From Salvelinus alpinus (taxonomy: Eukaryota > Chordata > Actinopteri > Salmoniformes > Salmonidae): a stretch of 64,000 bases of DNA. Below, one piece after another: positions 35,845 to 49,180 of the stretch (its first letter is position 1; each line of letters opens with the position of its first letter). A model generated the notes under the pieces. The model had not been told where the DNA came from, did no database searches, and saw only the letters and a list, made by a program, of their open reading frames with translations. Made by a program: the position numbers and the translations under genes. Location of the stretch: NCBI RefSeq assembly GCF_045679555.1, contig NC_092091.1:67972241-68036240 (forward strand). Direction: 5' to 3'.

Positions 35845-36544
35845 GCATGTTTGTTCTATTGAGTAATGTTACTCGGGGTTACGGTTTCACTAAATAATGT
35901 GCTATAGTGACAACGCATGTTTGTTCTATTGAGTAATGTAACTCGGGGTTACGTTTTCACTAAATAATGTGCTATAGTGACAACGCATGTTTGTTCTATT
36001 GAGTAATGTAACTCGGGGTTACGGTTTCCCTAAATAATGTGCTATAGTGACAACGCATGTTTGTTCTATTGAGTAATGTTACTCGGGGTTACGATTTCAC
36101 TAAATAATGTGCTATAGTGACAACGCATGTTTGTTCTATTGAGTAATGTAACTCGGGGTTACGGTTTCACTAAATAATGTGCTATAGTGACAACGCATGT
36201 TTGTTCTATTGAGTAATGTTACTCGGGGTTACGATTTCACTAAATAATGTGCTATAGTGACAACGCATGTTTGTTCTATTGAGTAATGTTACTCGGGGTT
36301 ACGATTTCACTAAATAATGTGCTATAGTGACAACGCATGTTTGTTCTATTGAGTAATGTTACTCGGGGTTACGATTTCACTAAATAATGTGCTGTAGTGA
36401 CAACGCATGTTTGTTCTATTGAGTAATGTTACTCGGGGTTACGATTTCACTAAATAATGTGCTATAGTGACAACGCATGTTTGTTCTATTGAGTAATGTT
36501 ACTCGGGGTTACGGTTTCACTAAATAATGTGCTATAGTGACAAC
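35845..36544. repeat. 70-bp tandem array, exactly 10 copies
   Basis: Ten units of 70 bp starting GCATGTTTGTTCTATTGAGT and ending GTGCTATAGTGACAAC, with no indels. Variation is limited to a few sites (GTT/GTA before ACTCGGGG; GGTTT/GATTT/GTTTT; one CCC; one CTGTAG). Confidence 0.98.
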
Positions 36545-36635
36545 GCATTTGCAGAGCGGATCAATTCTTGTTTGTCTGCCAGAATGTTGCTAGTTGGATA
36601 AAGTGCACCATTTGGACATGGTCCAATGTCCTGAT

Positions 36636-39390
36636 TCAGATGTCTCACCCTGTAGTCCTAGAGCACTGTAGTCAGATATTCCACCCTGTCTAGTAGTCCT
36701 AGAGCACTGTAGTCAGATATTACACCCTGTCTAGTAGTCCTAGAGCCCTGTAGTCAGATATTCCACCCTGTCTAGTAGTCCTAGAGCACTGTAGTCAGAT
36801 ATTACACCCTGTCTAGTAGTCCTAGAGCACTGTAGTCAGATATTCCACCCTGTCTAGTAGTCCTAGAGCACTGTAGTCAGATATTCCACCCTGTCTAGTA
36901 GTCATAGAGCCCTGTAGTCAGATAGTCCACCCTGTCTAGTAGTCCTAGAGCCCTGTAGTCAGATATTCCACCCTGTCTAGTAGTCCTAGAGCACTGTAGT
37001 CAGATATTCCACCCTGTCTAGTAGTCCTAGAGCACTGTAGTCAGATATTCCACCCTGTCTAGTAGTCCTAGAGCCCTGTAGTCAGATAGTCCACCCTGTC
37101 TAGTAGTCATAGAGCACTGTAGTCAGATATTCCACCCTGTCTAGTAGTCCTAGAGCACTGTAGTCAGATATTCCACCCTGTCTAGTAGTCCTAGAGCGCT
37201 GTAGTCAGATATTCCACCCTGTCTAGTAGTCCTAGAGCGCTGTAGTCAGATATTCCACCCTGTCTAGTAGTCAGATATTCCACCCTGTCTAGTAGTCCTA
37301 GAGCACTAGTCAGATATTCCACCCTGTCTAGTAGTCCTAGAGCACTGTAGTCAGATATTCCACCCTGTCTAGTAGTCCTAGAGCGCTGTAGTCAGATATT
37401 CCACCCTGTCTAGTAGTCCTAGAGCACTGTAGTCAGATATTCCACCCTGTCTAGTAGTCCTAGAGCACTGTAGTCAGATATTACACCCTGTCTAGTAGTC
37501 AGATATTCCACCCTGTCTAGTAGTCCTAGAGCACTGTAGTCAGATATTCCACCCTGTCTAGTAGTCCTAGAGCACTGTAGTCAGATATTCCACCCTGTCT
37601 AGTAGTCCTAGAGCACTGTAGTCAGATATTCCACCCTGTCTAGTAGTCCTAGAGCGCTGTAGTCAGATATTCCACCCTGTCTAGTAGTCAGATATTCCAC
37701 CCTGTCTAGTAGTCCTAGAGCACTAGTCAGATATTCCACCCTGTCTAGTAGTCCTAGAGCACTAGTCAGATATTCCACCCTGTCTAGTAGTCATAGAGCA
37801 CTGTAGTCAGATATTCCACCCTGTCTAGTAGTCCTATAGCGCTGTAGTCAGATATTCCACCCTGTCTAGTAGTCCTAGATCACTAGTCAGATATTCCACC
37901 CTGTCTAGTAGTCCTAGAGCGCTGTAGTCAGATATTCCACCCTGTCTAGTAGTCCTAGAGCACTGTAGTCAGATATTCCACCCTGTCTAGTAGTCCTAGA
38001 GCGCTGTAGTCAGATATTCCACCCTGTCTAGTAGTCAGATATTACACCCTGTCTAGTAGTCCTAGAGCACTGTAGTCAGATATTCCACCCTGTCTAGTAG
38101 TCCTAGAGCGCTGTAGTCAGATATTCCACCCTGTCTAGTAGTCAGATATTCCACCCTGTCTAGTAGTCCTAGAGCACTAGTCAGATATTCCACCCTGTCT
38201 AGTAGTCCTAGAGCACTGTAGTCAGATATTCCACCCTGTCTAGTAGTCATAGAGCCCTGTAGTCAGATATTCCACCCTGTCTAGTAGTCATAGAGCACTG
38301 TAGTCAGATATTACACCTTGTCTAGTAGTCATAGAGCGCTGTAGTCAGATATTCCACCCTGTCTAGTAGTCCTAGAGCACTGTAGTCAGATATTCCACCC
38401 TGTCTAGTAGTCATAGAGCACTGTAGTCAGATATTACACCCTGTCTAGTAGTCATAGAGCACTGTAGTCAGATATTACACCCTGTCTAGTAGTCATAGAG
38501 CCCTGTAGTCAGATATTACACCTTGTCTAGTAGTCATAGAGCACTGTAGTCAGATATTACACCTTGTCTAGTAGTCATAGAGCCCTGTAGTCAGATATTA
38601 CACCCTGTCTAGTAGTCATAGAGCACTGTAGTCAGATATTACACCCTGTCTAGTAGTCATAGAGCACTGTAGTCAGATATTACACCATGTCTAGTAGTCA
38701 GATATTCCACCCTGTCTAGTAGTCCTAGAGCACTGTAATCAGATATTCCACCCTGTCTAGTAGTCCTAGAGCACTGTAGTCAGATATCACACCTTGTGTA
38801 TTAGTCATAGAGCACTGTAGTCAGATATTCCACCCTGTCTAGCAGTCCTAGAGCACTGTAGTCAGATATTCCACCCTGTCTAGTAGTCATAGAGCACTGT
38901 AGTCAGATATTCCACCCTGTCTAGTAGTCATAGAGCCCTGTAGTCAGATATTACACCCTGTCTAGTAGTCAGATATTCCAGCCTGTCTAGTAGTCATAGA
39001 GCACTGTAGTCAGATATTACACCCTGTCAAGTACTCCTAGAGCACTGTAGTCAGATATTCCACCCTGTCTAGTAGTCATAGAGCCCTGTAGTCAGATACT
39101 CCACCCTGTCTAGTAGTCATAGAGCCCTGTAGTCAGATATTCCACCCTGTCTAGTAGTCATAGAGCCCTGTAGTCAGATATTCCACCCTGTCTAGTAGTC
39201 ATAGAGCACTGTAGTCAGATATTCCACCCTGTCTAGTAGTAATAGAGCGGTGTAGTCAGATATTACACCCTGTCTAGTAGTCCAAGAGCACTGTAGTCAG
39301 ATATTACACCCTGTCTAGTAGTCATAGAGCACTGTAGTCAGATATTCCACCCTGTCTAGTAGTCCTAGAGCACTGTAGTCAGATTTTCAA
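36636..39390. repeat. ~41-bp minisatellite, about 2.75 kb
   Basis: About 65-70 units of CCTAGAGCACTGTAGTCAGA followed by TATTCCACCCTGTCTAGTAGT. Variants include GCAC/GCCC/GCGC, TTCC/TTAC, CCTAG/CATAG, a unit shortened to about 25 bp (GTAGTCAGATATTCC joined after CTAGTAGT) and one lacking GTAGT. CATAG/TTAC variants cluster in the right third. Confidence 0.98.
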
Positions 39391-40077
39391 CCATTCAGTG
39401 ACAGCATATGGCTCTTTGTGGTTACTTCAATATCGACATGTATCGTCCAATATCACTTTACAGTAAATACTGGTGACCACAGCCTCATACTGAGCCAGAG
39501 AGGGAGTGACCATTCCTGGACAGGAAGTGTTGGTTTCCTATGATGGCCTAGCCTCCCCTCGCCTCCCCTCGTCCCATTCTTCCTGTCAAACAGGAAACCT
39601 GGAGGAACTAGGGACTGACCCGGGGTTTCACTGACAAACATTAAATCCTAATAAAACGGACAGTCCTCAGCACACTCACTCAGCTGAGGGAAGAAGGAAG
39701 AGAGAAGACTTTGACTGGCAGCCATGTTAGTTTGACGACTGGGTCTCAGGAGACAAGCTGCTTTCCAGAACTAAGGACATATGACTTCCCATTTCCTGTA
39801 CAGTGAGGATTCTTCGCTGAGAAATTGTTTTTTTTATCCTTCCACCACTCACCTCATGCCTCGGGAATGGTGGGGTCATCCTTTCCCTTTTGACCTTTCT
39901 ATTCCACCTTGTGTTGTTTGATGTTGGGGTTTTACTCAGGGAATGTACTATACTGACTGTCCTCTCTCTCTGCCCTCCCCCTTTCATCAACTCTCTCTCT
40001 CTCTGCTCCATCTTTCTCTCTCCTCCCCCACTCTTTCTCTCTGTCTCTGTGTGTGTGTGTGTCCTCCCCTTCTCCAG
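39391..40077 (+). other. end of intron 2
   Basis: Single-copy-looking sequence, then a CT tract (about 39961-40040), a short GT tract and a TTCTCCAG acceptor for exon 3. No other feature is seen. Confidence 0.5.
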
Positions 40078-40196
40078 AGTGCAGGAATCTGATTGGCTCT
40101 GGCAGAGACAGGAAGCCCAATGCTCTAGTCCAGGTTGCTGTCATCGACCCCCGGGAACAATACCTGGTCTCCCACGCCTGCACAGAGATAGTAGAG
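40078..40196 (+). CDS. inpp4b: inpp4b coding exon 3 (N-terminal C2 domain)
   Basis: A 119-bp exon between a TCTCCAG acceptor and a GTAAGG donor; two leading bases complete the split codon, followed by 39 full codons ending in phase 0. The peptide begins CRNLIGSGRDRKPNALVQV and ends ACTEIVE. The DRK-x-N-x-L-V-Q motif, the V-I-x-P-x-E-Q stretch and the terminal TEIVE are characteristic of the INPP4 C2 domain and are closer to INPP4B than to INPP4A (which I recall as DRKPNSFVAVSV and TEIIE). The C2 domain of INPP4B binds phospholipid and helps bring the enzyme to membranes. No stop or frameshift is present, so the exon looks functional. Confidence 0.95.
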
Positions 40197-40404
40197 GTAA
40201 GGCACACACACACGCATATGCACTGACACATACACACACACACCCTTTCACAAGCCACTTAATGCAGCTACCTCCCCTCCTTCTCACTCTCTCTTTCTCT
40301 CACACACACTCTTTTGCTATCTCACTCCCTTTCTCTGCCAGTGTCTGTTATTTTTACTGTTAAAGGGTCGCTCTGGTTCACTGGGTCTAAGCTGCTATTG
40401 CTGT

Positions 40405-41085
40405 TGTGGGTAACATGGAACCCAAACCGGGTGCGTGCGTGCGCCATCGTGCATAAATTTATTTTGTCCCCCCACACAAAATGTGATCACGACACGGAGG
40501 TTAAAATATCAAAACAAACTCTGAACCAATTATATTAATTTGGGGACAGGTCGAAAAGCATTAAACATTTATGGCAATTTAGCTATCTAGCTTGCACTTG
40601 CTAGCTAATTTGTCCGATTTAGCTAGCTGATGTTGCTAGCTAATTCATCCTGGGATATAAACATTGTTGTTATTTTACCTGAAATGCACAAGGTCCTCTA
40701 CTCCACCAATTAATCCACACATAAAACGGTCAACCAAATGGTTTCTAGTCATCTCTCCTCCTTCCAGGCTTTTTCTTCTCTTGACTTTATATTGCGATTA
40801 GCAACTTTCTTAAATTAGGTGCATTACCGCCACTGACCTTGTTCGTCTTCAGTCACCCACGTGGGTATAACCAATGAGGAGATGGCACGTGGGTACCTGC
40901 TTCTATAAACCAATGAGGAGATGGGAGAGGCAGGACTTACAGTGCGATCTGCATCAGAAATAGAACTGACTTCTATTTTAGCCCTTGGCAACGCAGACGC
41001 TCGTTGGCGAGCACGAGCAGTGTGGGTGCAATAATTTAATAATATAGATTTCTAAATTTATTTTGCGACGCGAGCGGTGTAGTCA
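40405..41085. repeat. salmonid interspersed repeat (non-autonomous)
   Basis: From about GTAACATGGAACCCAAACCG to GCGACGCGAGCGGTGTAGTC. The ends carry roughly complementary GC-rich motifs (GGTGCGTGCGTGCG against CGCGAGCGGTG). Inside, ACCAATGAGGAGATGG occurs twice (about 40870 and 40908). I recall the whole as a high-copy salmonid repeat; no transposase is present. Confidence 0.6.
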
Positions 41086-41174
41086 GCCTTTCTCTCTCTC
41101 ATTTGCTTGCTCTCTTTTGTTCCCTCCCTCTCTCTCTCCCTCTCTCTCTCTCCCTCCCTCTCTCTCTCCCTCTC

Positions 41175-41266
<92 letters not shown>

Positions 41267-41318
41267 CTCCCTCCCTCCCTCCCTCTCTCTCTCCCTCCCT
41301 CCCTCCCTCTCTCTCTGT
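41086..41318. repeat. CT microsatellite
   Basis: About 230 bp of CT and CCCT repeats. All frames across it read Ser/Leu/Pro or Arg/Glu repeats and are not genes. Confidence 0.97.
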
Positions 41319-41356
41319 CTCAATTCAAGGGCTTTATTGGCATGGGAAACATGTTA
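41319..41356 (-). repeat. LINE 3'-tail fragment next to CT tract
   Basis: CAATTCAAGGGCTTTATTGG then CATGGGAAACATGTT, the same 3' end as at 46957 and 59137. Minus strand; very short. Confidence 0.7.
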
Positions 41357-41640
41357 TCTCTCTGTCTTTCTCTCTGATTTGTGGTTAGAGCCCTCTATCT
41401 GTCTCAATCTGACTATCAGAGTCAGTCAACTGCAGTAGCAGACTGTCTGCGTGTGCCCACTGTGTGTGTGTGTGTGTTGAGTCTCTGTGCTCCATACAGT
41501 CTCACGGAAGTGTCTGTGCCCTCCGACCTCTGGCATGCCTCTTTTATTGCCCTCAGAGCTGGAGTGTCATTACCATGGCAACAAGAGCACAAGTGTTTTC
41601 GGGGCGGCAACATCTGTCCCGGGCTGGAATACCCACCTAG

Positions 41641-41683
<43 letters not shown>

Positions 41684-43464
41684 CAACAAATCATTCACTC
41701 GTGAGAGAACACAAAGAAGGGGTTTATCTCTCTCTTATCTAGCTGATTAAGCAGCAGGAAGATTTACTGTTTTCAAGACGGTCCCTTCGTCTCTGACTGT
41801 AGAAACTCCATAGAAAATAAAAGGAGTCCTCGTGCTCCACTCACTCCGGGTCTGGGTCCAAGTGGAAAACACAGGATGTGGTGCAGCAGTTAGCAGTACA
41901 GTACGGCTCAGCCAAGCTCACTGCTGCAGGACTAGTGTGATTCCATAGCTGTAATGTGACTCTTGTTTTGGAGAGGGATCTGAGAACAACATGGACTGTT
42001 GCTTTCGGCTTCTCAAAAGGAGGGTACGTATGGATACTGTATGTATGTAGCTGTGGAGATCTCTTCTGATCATACTGTAGACGTGTCTCTGGATTTATAG
42101 TCGCATGGTATTGTAAATATTGAACCAGATGCAGTGTAACTTCTGTATCTGACTGGTCGATGTATTGGAATGACTAGTCTCTCTAATTCATTACGTATCA
42201 CTGAACACTGATAGGGATTTTTTGGGGGGAACAACTTGTATTTATTTTCAAAGGATAACAGACAAGAACAAATAGCATCAGGAATGGTTTTACAGTAAGA
42301 TACTCAACAATAACACTAACTGGCAGTACACCATACAGAGTGTGTGTGGCCAGCCATAGGGAGTTCCTATACTACATTGTTTAATTGAGCTCTGTCTGTC
42401 TGTCCATCATTCCTCAGTGCTGCAGCTGTTCCTTCATTGACCTCTCCGGTTAAAAGGGGGAAGGCCCTATGTGTGTGCTCACACTCATGTCTGTGTATGA
42501 AGTGTGAATATGTCAGAGACAGGCCGGCTGCCGTGTGTTGTTCCCAGAGGCCCTGGTGTCCAACAGCTGGGTCTTACCAGACTGGCGGCTCCCGCTATGC
42601 CTGGAGACAGACTGGAGACTGGTGGCCTGCTGCCTGCCCCCCCCACCCCCCCACCCCCCCACCCCCTCTCTCTCTCATGTGATCAGGGTGTTATTGAAGC
42701 CTTACAGAGCAGGTGTTTCCTTATCATAAACAGTCCATCTTGGGGAAGTGTGAAGCCTATAGGACAGAGACCCTTTCTTTCATTTGAATTATTTTTGTTT
42801 GAAACATTGGGCATTAAGTTAAATAAACTAATATAAATATAAGCAGTAGATATCAACAGACTTCAAAGCAATCTGTCCTATCAATCGGTCCTATCAATCG
42901 GTCCTATCAATCTGTCCTATCAATCTGTCCTATCAATCGGTCCTATCAGACATGTTGGGCTCAAGTGTAAACACTACTAAAATGCTATTGGAGATCCCCT
43001 CTCACCATCTCTAAGCACCCAGAGTGGTGTGGGTTACATACTGTACCTCAGAGAGGAGACAGACAGGACAGAGAGGGTGACATTTAGGCCCCACGGTAAT
43101 CTGTTTGTCTATGGGAAAATCTTATTCTGAAAGCCATTACCGCCAAGGGCCCAGGAGTGGCCTTCTCAAAAAAGGGATTTGACGGCACGCTGTGGGCCAG
43201 CCAAGTGCCCAGTAGGATAAAACAAGCCTTTCATGTCATGCTAGTGAAGTGAGGCGTGTGTGTGTGTGTGTGTGTAAATATGATGAGGGGTCAAGGGAAT
43301 GGGTGAGAGCCAACTGTCTGAGAGTGCCTCCTGCCATGGGACGATACTCCCCCTCCACACACACACACACCCTCTAATAGTGTAGTGCCTCGCCCATTCC
43401 TTGGAGGTCTGTAACCCAAAGGCACCGAGAGGGGCGTCACTGTCTATATACGCAGCTGTCTCCC
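41357..43464 (+). other. intron 3 sequence, no gene seen
   Basis: Contains a CA tract (41642-41680), a C-rich run with CCCCACC units (42636-42664), six 13-bp units of CCTATCAATCGGT type (42876-42952) and GT tracts (43255-43275). No coding segment is supported. Confidence 0.5.
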
Positions 43465-43972
43465 CTACTGCTGTAGACATACTGCCTGACTGGCTGGACA
43501 ATTGACTGACTGTCTAGCTACTTCTCTCTGTAGTACTACTGCTGTAGACATACTGCCTGACTGGCTGGACCATTGACTGACTGTCTAGCTACTTCTCTCT
43601 GAAGTACTACTGCTGTAGACATACTGCCTGACTGGCTGGACCATTGACTGACTGTCTAGCTACGTCTTTCTGAAGTACTACTGCTGTAGACATACTGCCT
43701 GACTGGCTGGACCATTGACTGACTGTCTAGCTACTTCTCTCTGAAGTACTACTGCTGTAGACATACTGCCTGACTGGCTGGACCATTGACTGACTGTCTA
43801 GCTACTTCTCTCTGAAGTACTACTGCTGTAGACATACTGCCTGACTGGCTGGACCATTGACTGACTGTCTAGCTACTTCTCTCTGAAGTACTACTGCTGT
43901 AGACATACTGCCTGACTGGCTGGACCATTGACTGACTGTCTAGCTACTTCTCTCTGAAGTACTACTGCTGCT
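43465..43972. repeat. 71-bp tandem array (~7 copies)
   Basis: Units of 71 bp beginning CTACTGCTGTAGACATACTG and containing GACTGGCTGGACCATTGACT, ending CTTCTCTCTGAAGTA. Copies are almost identical (GGACA in the first, one CGTCTTTC variant). Confidence 0.97.
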
Positions 43973-45603
<1,631 letters not shown>

Positions 45604-46652
45604 GGTTAACTTCTTAGAGATCAAATCCCTTTAGCGGGATCGATTTGGCAACATCCGGTGAAATTGCAGAGCGCCAAATTCAAATTAAATGACTATAAAT
45701 ATTTAACTTTCATGAAGTCACAAGTGTAATACAGCAAAAATATAGCTTAACTTGTTGTTAATCCAGCCGCCGTGTCAGATTTCAAAAAGGCTTTATGGTG
45801 AAAGCAGATCATGCGATTATCTGAGGACAACACCTCACATACAAACACATACAAATCATATTTCAACCAGCCAGGTGCGACACAAAAGTCAGAAATAACG
45901 ATATAATTCATGCCTTTGAAGATCTTCTTCTGTTGGCACTCCAATATGTCCCAGAAACATCACAAATGGTCCTTTTGTTCGATAAATTCCTTCTTTATAT
46001 CCCCAAAATTTCCATATATTTGGCGCGCTTGATTCAGAAATACACCGGTTCCAAATCGGCCAACATGACTACAAAGTATCTAATAAGTTACCTGTAAACT
46101 TGGTCCAAACATTTCAAACAACGTTCCTAATCCAAACTTAGGTATCCTAAAACGTAAATAATCAATCAAATTTAAGACGGGATATACGGTGCTCAATACC
46201 GGACGAAAACAAAGTGAAGAGCGTTCCAGGTCGTGCGCAACAAAAGACTTGAGTCCATCTGAGTGACACATGGATTACATGGAAAGGAATACTTCATTTC
46301 TCAAAAGAAAAACATCAACCAATTTCTAAAGAGTGTTGACCTCTAGTGCAAGCCATTGGAACTGCAAGCATATTCCTATTAAAAAGGGCTAACCATAGAT
46401 ACTTATGGAAAACACATTGAGCTCAATTTATATTTCCCTGGATGGATTGTGCTTGGGGTTTCGCCTGCCAAATCAGTTCTGTTATACTCACAGACATTAT
46501 TCAAACAGTTTTAGAAACGTCAGAGTGTTTTCTATCGAAATCTACTAATAATATGCATATCCTAGCTTCTGGGCCTGAGTAGCAGGCAGTTTACTTTGGG
46601 CACGCTTTTCATCCGGATGTGAAAATACTGCCCCCTAGCCCAAAGAGGTTTT
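45604..46652. repeat. putative non-autonomous DNA element
   Basis: About 1 kb from TTCTTAGAGATCAAATCCCT to CCCTAGCCCAAAGAGGTTTT. The ends have weakly complementary CTTAGAGAT / AAGAGGTTTT motifs. I recall both ends from abundant salmonid repeats. No transposase frame is present; the edges are approximate. Confidence 0.5.
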
Positions 46653-46956
46653 AAGTTAAAGGGATACTTTGTGATTTTGGGAATATGGCCCGTTATCTAC
46701 TTCCCCAGAGTCAGATGAACTCTTGTGTCCAGTATGAAGGAAATTACAGATTGTTTTGCGAACCAATGCTAACTGGCGTTAGCGCAAAGACTGGAAGTCT
46801 ATGAGAAGTCTACCCATAGACTTCCATTTATTGCGCTAACACCCAGGAGCAGTAGGGAAGCAGACTGAGCACAGCTGTTGGCTCACTCATCCCTCTCTCT
46901 CTCTCTCTCTCTCTCCACCTCTCCACCCCACCCACACACGCTCCTTCTCAATTTCA
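46653..46956 (+). other. intron 3, unassigned sequence and CT tract
   Basis: Contains an inverted pair (AAGACTGGAAGTCTATGAGA near 46789 and CCATAGACTTCCATTTATTG near 46815) and a CT tract (46891-46915). No gene. Confidence 0.45.
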
Positions 46957-47115
46957 ATTAATGTGCTTTATTGGCATGGGAAATATATGTTTACATTGCC
47001 AAAGCAAGTGAAATAGATAATAAACAAAAGTGAAATAAACAATAAATAATTAGCAGTAAACATTACACTTACAAGCGTTCCAAAAGAATAAAGACATTTC
47101 AAATGTAATATTATT
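46957..47115 (-). repeat. LINE 3'-end fragment just upstream of exon 4
   Basis: Reads GTGCTTTATTGGCATGGGAA, then GTTTACATTGCCAAAGCAAG, AATAATAAACAAAAGTG-like sequence and AAAAGAATAAAGACATTTCA. It is the same repeat as at 59137 and 41319, and by recall the 3' end of a LINE family related to that at 31140-33390. It ends about 38 bp before the exon 4 coding start. Confidence 0.8.
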
Positions 47116-47153
47116 TTGCTCTCTCTCTCATGTTCCTTCTCATCCTCTCTCAG

Positions 47154-47270
47154 GGTAGCAGAGACCCGTTGTTCCTGACAGGGGTGACCTTCCCTCCGGA
47201 GTACCCTGCCAGCCCAGAGACGCTAGTCAAGCTCACCGTCTACGATGTGAGAGACAAGGCCCGCGACAAT
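47154..47270 (+). CDS. inpp4b: inpp4b coding exon 4 (N-terminal C2 domain)
   Basis: A 117-bp, phase-0 exon (39 codons) with a CT-rich tract and CAG acceptor and a GTAAGTAA donor. The peptide starts [18 protein letters not shown] and ends [15 protein letters not shown]. The blocks [15 protein letters not shown] and KLTVYDV-x-DK are near-identical to mammalian INPP4B, while INPP4A has a different sequence here (NNPIFLSSIAF). This settles the paralogue as INPP4B-like. Salmonids had an extra genome duplication, so a second inpp4b locus is expected; this window cannot say which copy this is. A LINE tail ends about 40 bp before the acceptor. No further exon was recognised between here and the window end. 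Confidence 0.96.
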
Positions 47271-47952
47271 GTAAGTAAACCGCTAAGTGTGTGAAGGGGC
47301 TGAGGGTGTGTAAGGGGAGAGTGTGTGTTGGGGAAGGAGTGTGTGGGGGGAGAATGGGCAATGCCTCAAATTGTTGTTTTCTTTGCTGTGCGTGCCGAAG
47401 GTCTTTCTTTTGTGTGTGGTTTTGTTCATCTGGCTGCGCTGCAAACACTTGCAGGGCGGTAGAGAACAGAAGTTGGGAGCCCTTAAGTATGGGTGATCTA
47501 TCATGTTGTTACGCATTTGAAGTGAAGTCACAGGCCTTCACATTGAGTTCTGTCTGTGTGGCATGAACTGGGTCAAAGGAGATCTGAAGCAAGAGCGAGG
47601 CCTTTGGTGATCTTCCCATGGGAATACATACCCAGAATGGGGATAGCTCTAGACATGGAATTCTGAATGTTGGTCGGTCTGGGTCTTCTGGTTCGGAATC
47701 CTTTTAAACCGCCTTCAAATCATCTAATGGGTTCTCCAATATGAAACACTTTAGGCTTCCCTTGGATACTGGCTATGAAGGATTAATTAGCTATTAAGGC
47801 TATGGGTTACTTACTCCATGATGATGTCATAGCTGTTGTATGGATTCTATACACTAGCTACCACTACAGCACTGTGACAGCACTACCTGGAGCACTGGGA
47901 ACAGAAAGATCTGGAACAGCGACATCATAGCTATTGTATGGGTTCTATTTAA
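47271..47952 (+). other. start of intron 4, no gene seen
   Basis: GT/GA-rich sequence after the donor, then single-copy-looking sequence. No further inpp4b exon recognised. Confidence 0.5.
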
Positions 47953-48222
47953 GCAATAAGGCCCGAGGGGGTGTTGTATATGGCCAATATACCACAGCTA
48001 CGGGCTGTTCTTAAGCACGACGGAACGCAGAGTGACAAGATACACCCCTTAGCATATTGGCAATATACCACAAACCCCAGAGGTACCTTATTGCTATCGT
48101 GAACTGCTTACCAATGTAACTACAACGGTACCAATACATGTTTTGTCATACCCGTGGTGTACGTTCTGATATACCACGGCTTTCAAGCCAATCAGCATTC
48201 GGGGCTTGAACCACCCAGTTTA
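47953..48222. repeat. salmonid MITE
   Basis: Begins GCAATAAGGCCCGAGGGGGT and ends GAACCACCCAGTTTATAAAG. Internal inverted motifs are ATGGCCAATATACCACAGCT and TTGGCAATATACCAC, and GATATACCACGGCTTTCAAG. I recall it as an abundant salmonid inverted-repeat element of about 270-300 bp. Confidence 0.7.
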
Positions 48223-49180
48223 TAAAGTGCGTTACAGATGCCACATGGTCACCTAGCTTATGTAAACGTGTATCTCACAGCTACATACACCTACAGTACA
48301 CATGGGATACATTCAGTCCCTCTATGCTTCTGACTTGTGGCTATATCATATCCATTGTAGGGATCCTATGTTGTCATACTGCCGATATCACAACATGTAT
48401 TTCACACCTACACATGAGAACATAAAAGTATATAAACTGTTGGTTGAAAAAGAGACAACTCAAACTGGACTTCACTCAGGTTAGAAAAATAGGTTTGTTT
48501 CACTCTTCCTGAGCCTCAGGTACTGTAGAGTAGTTGAATCCAACTGTTCTGTAAAAACTTGCTAACAACCCCTCAAGCCTGGGATCTAAACGATGCAAGC
48601 TAGTTCCTTCTGAGGTCTTCATGTAATATTGATGAAAGACTACACCTATGTGAGCCCCAACACTGTTTAAACTCTACAATACCTTCACCGTGTAAGACTC
48701 GGTTAGACACTGGTCATGTCAAGCAGTCAGTCACGTATCCCAAGTGGGAGAGTTCTGTTAAAAATGAATGTTGAATCGTTCGTGCCCACACAAGCTAACG
48801 CCTTGATATAAAGATATTTTATAGATGCCTGGTAAAGGCGTAAGCTGTGTTACAGCTACATCTGGGAATGGTTGGCGGGAGCTCATTGTCCAGGTCACTT
48901 TGGAGCCTATGGGTTTTATAGAATGTTCTGGTTCTTTGGTCTGTCTTTGTTGAGGGATGAAAATAAAGTGAATTTCATTGTTTACCCCTCACAAATGGGA
49001 GGAGTCATGAACCTTATTGAGACATCGTCTTGGTCTTTTTGGGACAGCTACTGTACTTGGATGTACATTATAACCTCTCCTTTCAAACCTGATCGTAAAA
49101 CCCAACCAAGCATACCAGCATCATCCTTTATTCTATTTACTAAAACATCCATAATAATCAGAATCTATCAGAATTCAGCA
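48223..49180 (+). other. intron 4, no gene seen
   Basis: Single-copy-looking sequence. Short open frames (for example 48872-49198) show no family motif or splice support. Confidence 0.45.
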
